Shown piece after piece: positions 1 through 5,077 of a DNA stretch of 5,077 nt. Both the position numbers and the translations under genes were made by a program. The notes beneath the pieces are model-generated. The model did no database searches, was not told the origin of the DNA, and saw only the letters and a program-made list of their open reading frames with translations. Every line of letters starts with the position of its first letter. The stretch's first letter is position 1. Origin of the DNA: Euryarchaeota archaeon UBA550 (GTDB taxonomy: Archaea > Thermoplasmatota > Poseidoniia > Poseidoniales > Poseidoniaceae). Location: NCBI GenBank assembly GCA_002506705.1, contig DAYA01000011.1:1-5077 (forward strand). The letters are read 5' to 3'.

Positions 1-30
1 TACCCTTTGAAACGGATAAGATGTAGTATT

Positions 31-1071
31 CTAATCAAAGGATTCAGCATTCTCTTTTGAGAATTGACTGATGAACTCCCATACAATTTCGCTTGATTGA
101 ACTAAGCCTTGGGTTCCTTGGAATACAATGAGGTCGTCTTGTATAGGGTTGTTAGCGTATGGATTATGCTGTGCTGCATAAATTGTCATCAATCTAATCT
201 GAGCATCGTTTTGACAATTTGAAAATCCTTGAATTGTATAGAGAGGGTTTGTATCGAAGGTTTCTATTCCTCCTGTACAATTGTTTAGCTCGCTCCATTC
301 GAAAATATTCTCGATTGCGCCAGTTTCGTATGCCTCGGGGTTTTTCCACATATTTTTGTTCCATGGAACGCTTAGGGCTGTTGATTCGTATAGGACTACC
401 TGATCTAGGAATCCGTGAACTTCCATTATTGGAATCGGAGAATAATTGTCAGTGTGTTCAGTCAATAGATACATCGACATGCATCCAACTGCTGCAAAGA
501 TGTCGCTTGATTCCATTGCTAATCTTTGAGACATTGCACAGCCATTTGACCACCCAGAGGCGTATATCCTATTGGTGTCAATGTTGTATTTTTGAATAAC
601 AATCTGAATCATTTTCTCAATAAATCCGACATCGTCGATTTCTTCATTGACAGAGTGGGAACAACACCAGCCAGCATTCCATGCTTGATTTGTTTCCCCA
701 GTTAACTTGTCTACTTCACCATCTCCGTCTGGATAAACCACGATAAAGTCCTCTTCATTAGCTAGAGTTTCGAATGAAGACATCTGTCGCTGTTCAGTGG
801 AATGAGAACTATATCCATGCATATCAACAACTAACGGAACTGGGGAACTTTCGTCGATATACTCTGGGACATGCGTTTGCCAGCAACGAGTTAAATTTCC
901 GTGTTCAATACAAGTGAAAATCCCATCCTCTGTGTATTCTATGTCACTACTTGAATCGCCATCTTCTGAATCATTTAATCCGGAATCGCCCCCAAACTGG
1001 CCAATACATCCGCTCAAAGAAATAGAAGCAACCAGTAGAGCAAGGATTGCGCTCAAGCCTTTCCTCGCCAT
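31..1071 (-). CDS. Secreted lipoprotein esterase, LpqC / PHB depolymerase / feruloyl esterase family
   Basis: Predicted 346-residue alpha/beta hydrolase, lipid-anchored on the outer face of the membrane. Residues 1-22 form a lipoprotein leader: MARK, a hydrophobic stretch, then LSGC with Cys22 as the likely lipidated residue. An acidic Ser/Asp/Gly linker follows (about 23-50). The hydrolase core shows the oxyanion-side motif DMHG (83-86), the family signature WNAGWCC...DDVGF (131-150), the nucleophile elbow GWSNG with Ser175, a probable acid Asp223 in HGFLD, and a probable catalytic His302 (AAQHNPY). The family hydrolyses esters such as polyhydroxyalkanoates, feruloyl or acetyl esters; the substrate here cannot be read from sequence. 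Several Cys (54/63, 136/137, 178, 197, 265/286) could form disulfides. The ATG at 1071 was chosen because the lipoprotein leader starts exactly there; an in-frame TTG at 1134 would add 21 residues before the leader. Family call is firm, substrate unknown. Confidence 0.87.
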   Translation of the reverse strand: MARKGLSAILALLVASISLSGCIGQFGGDSGLNDSEDGDSSSDIEYTEDGIFTCIEHGNLTRCWQTHVPEYIDESSPVPLVVDMHGYSSHSTEQRQMSSFETLANEEDFIVVYPDGDGEVDKLTGETNQAWNAGWCCSHSVNEEIDDVGFIEKMIQIVIQKYNIDTNRIYASGWSNGCAMSQRLAMESSDIFAAVGCMSMYLLTEHTDNYSPIPIMEVHGFLDQVVLYESTALSVPWNKNMWKNPEAYETGAIENIFEWSELNNCTGGIETFDTNPLYTIQGFSNCQNDAQIRLMTIYAAQHNPYANNPIQDDLIVFQGTQGLVQSSEIVWEFISQFSKENAESFD

Positions 1072-1084
1072 AGTTATACCTTGA

Positions 1085-1110
1085 TGTTCACAATGATTAA
1101 TGTTACACAA
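1085..1110 (-). promoter_or_regulatory. Putative promoter/operator of the esterase gene
   Basis: The 79-base gap between the propeller and esterase genes holds an AT-rich element, CATTAATC on the minus strand (1095-1102), centred about 27 bases before the ATG at 1071. That is the spacing expected for an archaeal TATA box driving a leaderless transcript. It is flanked by two near-identical sites, read on the plus strand as TGTTCACAA (1085-1093) and TGTTACACAA (1101-1110), separated by 7 bases. These may be a regulator half-site pair. There is no convincing Shine-Dalgarno site before the ATG. The TATA match is weak, so read-through from the upstream propeller gene is also possible. Confidence 0.4.
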
Positions 1111-1150
1111 TCGATACAGAATCCGAGGCTCCAATGTCGTTGAAACAACT

Positions 1151-2941
1151 TCAGACTGGTGTTCCGAGGTATGGTTCGTCGATATCTAACTGTAAGATGT
1201 AAAGGCCCGTAGAAATGCAAGATGCGTAAATTACTCCTTCGTGGAATTCTACTGCCCACAGGAAAGGCACCCAACTAAAATCGTAGTATTGGCTTTCTAG
1301 TGGAGTTCCATCAAGATGTCCAGAGGGAAGGAAATATCCAATCGTAGACTCGAAATGAATGTCTACTCTGTCTGTAGCTTCTGGGGCAATTAGGGTTTCA
1401 ACATCCACAATCCAAAGGCCTGCGTGATAGTGAGATATGTACAGTCTAGCATCCCAAGTACCACCATGCGATTGGTCTGTTTCAGGAGTTGTCTCAAAGT
1501 ATCCTGTGTCTAGGTTGTGTGGGCTGAATAATAGCCATTCATCGGCTACTGGATCAAGTTCACAAGTCGAGCCAAAGCAGTGGTCTTCCGCATATGGGAT
1601 TTCCCAATCTCTGGTCATCGTAATTTCAAATCTGAAGTTTCCGTTTTCTTCAGAATATTCTGTTGTGTCTAATAGATAAACGATACCTGTTCCCTCGTAC
1701 AAATCAAGGCACTCTACCGCTGCTGTGACGTAATGTCGGGGTTCGTCGCCAAGCCCAAGGTGGGATACGTCTAGCATCTCTGGAACTGGTTCTGCATAGT
1801 GAATGTAAGACACTCTTCCTCCGTTTTCATTACCCGTCGTTCCACTATCTGGTTGGCCATCGTCATCCAAATCGAGGAAGTCCATCCAAGAGCCGACTTC
1901 AGGTGCTCTCCAACGGCACATGAGAGGGTTGCCTTGTCCTGCCTTACAAGTTGAAGCCATCATGGAATACAACTCTGGTGAATTGACTGGGTGAGGTACA
2001 TCTGTTACGTCACCAATTCTCAATCCAGCCTCCCAGTATGAACCATAAACGAAGGTTCGGCCATATCTTGGATCTTCAGTGTCTTCACCAGGCCACTTCT
2101 GAACTGTCATATCGTGGATGTAAATCCAGCCGCCTCTTGTGGTCTCCCATGCAACCTCATATTCTCCAACCTTGACGATAGTGTGGCCAAAGCCTGAGCC
2201 CGGCGTTCCCGGTGCAACTTGTGCTGCACTTCCTTGGAGGTTCAAGTGAGCAATGGTTACTCCACCGCATGCTTCTCCAATCGCTGAGTCGCACTGCTCA
2301 TAGTCTGGATTTGCAACGAAAATGTACCATTCACCGTCAATCATGTGCGGGTACAAATTGTGTGGGCCGCTTGGGTGGTCTGCATCGTACCATGAGTCAA
2401 CATATGTTGGATTGGTTTTGTCAGTGACATCGATTAATGTGACCGATACCTGAATTGGGTCACTCCATTCTCCAACATTTGGATCTGCATATCCGGAGTC
2501 CACGAGTTGATTTTGCAGGATTACGTATTCGTTTCCGTTGTATTCTAGATATTTGACATCCAAAACTTGTGTGTTAGGGTCGTTGTAAACGCCAACGACT
2601 ACTGGGTCTGTGGAATTTGTAACATCGACTATGTGCATGTCATTCCAGCCCGCTTGGTAAGTGTATACTCTGCCGTCTGGTGAACGGGCGACAGAAACTT
2701 CTGCGTTTCCAGGAGATGTCAGTGGGTTGAATGCTATCTGCTCGATATTATCTGTTCCGGCTACGTGCTGGCTAGCATTCGAATGGTCGTGCCCTTCGCC
2801 TTGGAACAAGGGGTCTCCAGCATGAAAGTGTGGTTTGGCCTCTGTTGTTTCCTCCACTTCATCTTCAGCGATTAGAAGAACTGTCATCGACGATGCAAAT
2901 AAAACAACGAAAATGCCCAGTGCTACCCCTTGGCTGTTCAT
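1151..2941 (-). CDS. Membrane-anchored extracellular LVIVD-type beta-propeller protein
   Basis: Predicted 596 residues. Residues 6-25 form one hydrophobic helix (signal anchor or uncleaved signal); the acidic stretch after it (EDEVEE) favours an outside C-terminus. A His-rich stalk follows (about 37-59: HFH, HDH and a further His). The rest is a beta-propeller with LVIVD-like repeats: MHIVDVTNSTDP (102-113), VTLIDVTDKTNP (167-178), LRIGDVTD (307-314), VYLLDTTE (421-428), LWIVDVETL (509-517) and LYILQLD (580-586). A DxDxDGxxD calcium-loop motif lies at 357-365. Eight ectodomain Cys, mostly in close pairs (217/225, 332/342, 455/460), suggest disulfides. HN motifs (GPHNLYPH, SPHN) resemble those of LVIVD / choice-of-anchor B surface proteins. 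Such propellers are usually binding or scaffold modules, and no enzyme activity is claimed. The ATG at 2941 is preferred because it directly precedes the helix; an ATG at 3007 would add 22 polar residues and overlap the divergent gene. Confidence 0.82.
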   Translation of the reverse strand: MNSQGVALGIFVVLFASSMTVLLIAEDEVEETTEAKPHFHAGDPLFQGEGHDHSNASQHVAGTDNIEQIAFNPLTSPGNAEVSVARSPDGRVYTYQAGWNDMHIVDVTNSTDPVVVGVYNDPNTQVLDVKYLEYNGNEYVILQNQLVDSGYADPNVGEWSDPIQVSVTLIDVTDKTNPTYVDSWYDADHPSGPHNLYPHMIDGEWYIFVANPDYEQCDSAIGEACGGVTIAHLNLQGSAAQVAPGTPGSGFGHTIVKVGEYEVAWETTRGGWIYIHDMTVQKWPGEDTEDPRYGRTFVYGSYWEAGLRIGDVTDVPHPVNSPELYSMMASTCKAGQGNPLMCRWRAPEVGSWMDFLDLDDDGQPDSGTTGNENGGRVSYIHYAEPVPEMLDVSHLGLGDEPRHYVTAAVECLDLYEGTGIVYLLDTTEYSEENGNFRFEITMTRDWEIPYAEDHCFGSTCELDPVADEWLLFSPHNLDTGYFETTPETDQSHGGTWDARLYISHYHAGLWIVDVETLIAPEATDRVDIHFESTIGYFLPSGHLDGTPLESQYYDFSWVPFLWAVEFHEGVIYASCISTGLYILQLDIDEPYLGTPV

Positions 2942-2964
2942 GTACCTGCGGCAGTCTTCCTCCG

Positions 2965-2977
2965 TATTGTATTTATT
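2965..2977. promoter_or_regulatory. Shared AT-rich box between divergent genes (candidate bidirectional TATA)
   Basis: The 58-base divergent gap (2942-2999) has one AT-rich island, TATTGTATTTATT. On the plus strand TATTTATT (2970-2977) is centred 26-27 bases before the ATG at 3000. On the minus strand AAATACAATA (2965-2974) is centred about 28 bases before the ATG at 2941. Both fit the archaeal TATA-to-start distance for leaderless mRNAs, so one element, or two overlapping ones, may serve both genes. The box sits at the exact middle of the gap. A GGAGG on the minus strand (2959-2963) lies 17 bases from the propeller ATG, too far for a normal ribosome site. Confidence 0.55.
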
Positions 2978-2999
2978 CTCGTGTCGAGTGGGAAATTTG

Positions 3000-3581
3000 A
3001 TGCGCATCCTTGCTGTTACCCTATGCCTCGTGATGCTTGCATCCCCTGTTGTTGGCCATGAATTACAGATTTACACTGTGATTGTAAACTCGGAGGGGGG
3101 ACAACCTGCAGATATTCCAAACGGTACACTGAAGGAAGGAGATTCGGTTTGGTTTTGGATGAAAGACACCACAGAAAACGCAACATTGGTTATAGAAGTT
3201 GAGAAAGATGGTGCTACTGCAAGGTCTGGAGATTTAGTGTTCGAATGTGAACTTGATGAAAACGGGTCTAAGGTAAACGAGGATTGCAACACAAGGTACG
3301 ATTTCGTATTCAATCCTCAGAATTCTGCAGGTGTTTGGAATTTCACTTTCCTGACATACGTCAATGACACGTTAATCAAGACCAGTTACGGCTCAGTAGA
3401 CATTCAGGTTGACTTGCACGATGAAATGCACGACAATGAAACAGGAATCGTTGAAGAAACCAAATCGGATACCAAACTTTCAACCAAATCCATTGCAGGA
3501 ATTATAGCAGTAGTTTCGCTATTCGGTATTATGTTCGTCGCTTCCCAAATGGGTGAGTCAAAGAAGTTCGATGAAGAGTAA
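3000..3581 (+). CDS. Type I membrane protein of unknown function with secreted beta-rich ectodomain
   Basis: Predicted 193 residues; I do not recognise the family. Residues 1-19 are a clear signal peptide (MRIL, hydrophobic core, ASPVVG). Cleavage after Gly19 would leave His20 as the mature N-terminus (HELQIYTV). The ectodomain (20 to about 162) alternates hydrophobic and polar residues as in a beta-sandwich, with KEGDSVWFWM (45-54) and GVWNFTFLTYV (111-121) as likely core strands. Cys83 and Cys96 probably form a disulfide. Six N-X-S/T sequons (Asn41, 60, 88, 114, 122, 146) suggest heavy archaeal N-glycosylation. A His/Met-containing acidic segment, DLHDEMHD (138-145), precedes the membrane-proximal region. 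One transmembrane helix (about 164-184) is followed by a short charged tail, ESKKFDEE. The ATG at 3000 is chosen because it opens the signal peptide and lies at leaderless distance from the AT box. It is divergent from the propeller gene and may be co-regulated with it. Confidence 0.83.
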   Translation: MRILAVTLCLVMLASPVVGHELQIYTVIVNSEGGQPADIPNGTLKEGDSVWFWMKDTTENATLVIEVEKDGATARSGDLVFECELDENGSKVNEDCNTRYDFVFNPQNSAGVWNFTFLTYVNDTLIKTSYGSVDIQVDLHDEMHDNETGIVEETKSDTKLSTKSIAGIIAVVSLFGIMFVASQMGESKKFDEE

Positions 3582-3583
3582 TA

Positions 3584-5077
3584 TCAAACTTTCAAATTTG
3601 CTTGACGTGCTAACAGTACGATCTTCATACTGTGCTCCAGCATTGCAGCATTTGCCCAGGCATCATCCAAATCTGCACCTACGCAGTATGCTCCATGACC
3701 TCGAATTACGACACATTTGCTTCCACCCATCTTTAGGGCTTCAGCAGTCTGCCTCAGGAAATCGTCTGGGTTTTCATCATCAGTATCAACAATTACAATC
3801 TTGCCTAACATTTTCTTCCCAACTTCATCGATTGGAGAACATAGAATCAAATCTTTCTCGCAACTTGCTGTAGTAGTGTAAGCCCCCATCATGTGTATAC
3901 ATGCAGCTGGGCCACCAGTTTCAAGGGACGTGGCTGCAAGCAGAACTTCCAAAACTCTCCAATCGTTTGGTGCGTTTTGAGGTGCACCTTGTCCAAGTCT
4001 GCCCCCAACAATTCCTCTTTCGTTAAGCCTAGATAATGTAATTCCTGCCTTTGTCGAAATCATTACACCTGGCATTCCGGGGTGTAGCATTGAAATCGTA
4101 CCCATATTTGCTCTCACAAGTTGTTCCCTGTCTAACTGTCTTGCAAGGCGGGCGATGTCCGCTACCAGGTGATCAGGGACCACAATGTCTGATGCCAGTA
4201 CTGCTGGTGGCATTGGCTGGGTTTCCAAATCCTCGATTACATCAGCCGCGCCTGCAAGTGATTTTCTAAGGCTATGTACCTCGTTTGACAACTTAATTAC
4301 CTCTTTTTCTGCAGCCTTTGCTCTGTTCGATACTGCGGGTTTTGGTGCATCGGTAACGGGTTCTGATTCAGGAGTGTTTTCAGCGTCTTCCGCTTCTTGA
4401 ACAGGTACTTCGGCAGGCGCTTCATTCGACTCTTCTGTAGATGATTCGGTAGCAGGTTGTTCCGCTTCTTGTGGTTCAACAGATTCCTCTTCTGCTGATG
4501 GTTGTTCACTACTTTCTTCTACAGCAACTGGTTCTTCATTTGTAGCTTCTGGAATTGCAACTTCTTGCTCTTCTGTAACCTCTTCTGTAACCTCTTCTGC
4601 TGGAAGTTCTTCAACAACAGCTTCGGGCTCTGGACTGATTTCAGTGGGTTCTGATTCCTCTTGAGAATTGGATTGTTGATCTGGAAGTCCTTCGGGAGGG
4701 CCAGGTGGTGGCATGTCTGGATTTCCGGGAGGGAGGCCAGACGGTGGGCCGCCGGGTGGGCCGTTTGGAGGGGCGCCCGGAGGACCTGAAGGAGGGCCAG
4801 ATGGTGGCCCTGACGGAGGTCCACTTGGAGGACCGGATGGTGGTCCCGATGGAGGACCACTCGGTGGACCCGATGGCGGTCCTGACGGAGGACCACTTGG
4901 AGGCCCGGATGGTGGGCCAGATGGTGGACCAGACGGTGGACCGGACGGTGGACCGGACGGTGGTCCCGATGGGGGCCCACTTGGAGGACCGCTTGGTGGT
5001 TCGGCTGGAGTTTCTTCAGCGGTTTCAGACGATGGTTCAGCCTCTTCGTTAGGAATGGTTTCTTCTGAAGCTGGTTC
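3584..5077 (-). CDS. Class II aldolase/adducin-like domain protein with PPSG repeat and acidic N-terminal region (5' end outside window)
   Basis: The frame is open to the window edge, giving 497 visible residues with the true start missing. Numbering from the first visible residue: 1-26 Glu/Pro/Ser-rich; 27-98 a perfect (PPSG)18 tract; 99-130 a degenerate Pro/Gly tail; about 134-248 a disordered linker very rich in Glu, Pro, Ser and Thr; about 250-286 a probable coiled coil (AEKEVIKLSNEV...LRKSL); 302-497 a full-length class II aldolase/adducin fold. In that domain QLVRANMGTISM matches the family's LV..T.GN.S start region, SLE keeps the catalytic-type Glu386, CIHMMGAYTT matches IHTHSPYAT with His395 kept but the second His replaced by Met397, and VIRGHGAYCVG keeps His461. 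The fold covers metal-dependent aldolases, epimerases and dehydratases of sugar phosphates, and non-catalytic adducin. The substrate cannot be assigned and reduced or changed metal binding is likely. An internal ATG at 4714 exists, but the upstream repeat is clearly coding. The stop lies 2 bases from the convergent neighbour's stop. Confidence 0.84.
   Translation of the reverse strand, partial: EPASEETIPNEEAEPSSETAEETPAEPPSGPPSGPPSGPPSGPPSGPPSGPPSGPPSGPPSGPPSGPPSGPPSGPPSGPPSGPPSGPPSGPPSGPPSGPPGAPPNGPPGGPPSGLPPGNPDMPPPGPPEGLPDQQSNSQEESEPTEISPEPEAVVEELPAEEVTEEVTEEQEVAIPEATNEEPVAVEESSEQPSAEEESVEPQEAEQPATESSTEESNEAPAEVPVQEAEDAENTPESEPVTDAPKPAVSNRAKAAEKEVIKLSNEVHSLRKSLAGAADVIEDLETQPMPPAVLASDIVVPDHLVADIARLARQLDREQLVRANMGTISMLHPGMPGVMISTKAGITLSRLNERGIVGGRLGQGAPQNAPNDWRVLEVLLAATSLETGGPAACIHMMGAYTTTASCEKDLILCSPIDEVGKKMLGKIVIVDTDDENPDDFLRQTAEALKMGGSKCVVIRGHGAYCVGADLDDAWANAAMLEHSMKIVLLARQANLKV
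4571..4594 (-). repeat. Two tandem 12-base copies coding for EVTE
   Basis: The 12-base unit TTCTGTAACCTC (plus-strand reading) occurs twice in succession with no mismatch, at 4571-4582 and 4583-4594. In the gene's frame it codes for EVTE-EVTE inside the Glu-rich linker. The two copies are identical at the DNA level, unlike the diverged PPSG units nearby, so this looks like a recent slippage duplication in a disordered region. Confidence 0.8.
4784..4999 (-). repeat. Eighteen tandem 12-base units coding for perfect PPSG tetrapeptides
   Basis: The tract is 216 bases of uninterrupted 12-base periodicity, in frame with the aldolase-like gene, giving PPSG eighteen times without an amino-acid change. 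The DNA units differ: Ser is coded by TCC (4), AGT (4), TCG (3), TCT (3), TCA (3) and AGC (1), and Pro and Gly codons also vary at the third base. Downstream in the protein (4715-4783) the pattern decays into PPGA, PPNG, PPGG, PPSG and LPPGNPD. The peptide is expected to be extended (polyproline II-like) and disordered, a spacer or a ligand for proline-binding partners. The plus strand is G-rich throughout, as GG pairs. Confidence 0.93.

Noticed and set aside
1072..1134. N-terminal extension of the esterase from a TTG at 1134
   Set aside because: It would put 21 polar, Cys/His-containing residues before a complete lipoprotein leader that begins at the ATG at 1071, which would spoil export.
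1151..2941. Selenium-binding protein / methanethiol oxidase (SBP56) assignment
   Set aside because: It shares only the general propeller fold and scattered HN/PH motifs. The LVIVD-type repeats and membrane anchor fit the LVIVD surface proteins better.
2959..2963. GGAGG Shine-Dalgarno site for the propeller gene
   Set aside because: It is 17 bases from the ATG and lies between the candidate TATA box and the start, so it is probably not even transcribed.
2942..3007. N-terminal extension of the propeller protein from the ATG at 3007
   Set aside because: The added residues are charged and polar, overlap the divergent gene's start, and would push the membrane helix inward. The ATG at 2941 directly precedes the helix.
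3000..3581. Archaeal p24/GOLD-type cargo receptor (signal peptide, two-Cys beta domain, one helix, KK-containing tail)
   Set aside because: The topology is similar, but there is no lumenal coiled coil and no FF or terminal KKxx signal. No sequence motif supports it, so resemblance in layout alone is not enough.
4784..4999. Collagen-like repeat
   Set aside because: Collagen needs Gly every third residue. Here Gly occurs every fourth residue (PPSG), so no triple helix is expected.
4784..4999. Profilin-binding polyproline as in eukaryotic or Asgard cytoskeletal proteins
   Set aside because: Profilin ligands usually need longer uninterrupted Pro runs, and here there are only two in a row. No actin or profilin gene is in the window.
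4784..4999. G-quadruplex on the plus strand
   Set aside because: Most G runs are only two long and separated regularly by codon structure. Long GGG runs are too few for a strong claim.
4705..5052. Open plus-strand frame across the repeat, and another open minus frame at 4519-4980
   Set aside because: Both are by-products of the 12-base periodicity, which keeps every frame free of stops. Their translations are low-complexity Asp/His/Arg/Val-rich strings that vary irregularly, while the chosen frame gives perfect PPSG and runs on into a recognisable domain.

Overview
The window most likely comes from a marine planktonic euryarchaeon of the Marine Group II/III type (Poseidoniales or relatives, Thermoplasmatota). 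This is an inference from style: an archaeal lipoprotein leader with an LSGC lipobox, many secreted acidic proteins rich in N-X-S/T sequons, AT-rich boxes about 27 bases before start codons with no usable Shine-Dalgarno site (leaderless transcription), and moderate GC. No rRNA, tRNA or other taxonomic marker is present, so the assignment is tentative.

Layout. From left to right there are four protein genes with almost no spare DNA. (1) 31-1071, minus: a lipid-anchored serine esterase of the LpqC / polyhydroxybutyrate depolymerase / feruloyl esterase (CE1-like) family. (2) 1151-2941, minus: a membrane-anchored extracellular LVIVD-type beta-propeller with a His-rich stalk and a calcium-loop motif. 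(3) 3000-3581, plus: a small type I membrane protein of unknown function with a signal peptide, a glycosylatable ectodomain and one C-terminal membrane helix. (4) 3584 to the window end, minus, 5'-truncated by the window: a protein with a perfect (PPSG)18 tract, a long Glu-rich linker, a coiled coil and a C-terminal class II aldolase/adducin-like domain in which one zinc-ligand His appears replaced by Met.

Relations. Genes 2 and 3 are divergent, 58 bases apart, and one central AT-rich box is suitably placed to serve as TATA element for both. Genes 3 and 4 converge with only 2 bases between their stop codons. Genes 1, 2 and 3 all encode proteins expected outside the cytoplasmic membrane, so the left two thirds of the window reads as a cell-surface region. 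A shared pathway is not demonstrable. The location of gene 4 is unknown because its N-terminus lies outside the window.

The most notable item is gene 4. Its PPSG tract keeps the peptide exact while using all six serine codons, which shows selection on the peptide, and it is joined to an enzyme-like domain that normally stands alone. No mobile elements, CRISPR arrays or RNA genes are visible.
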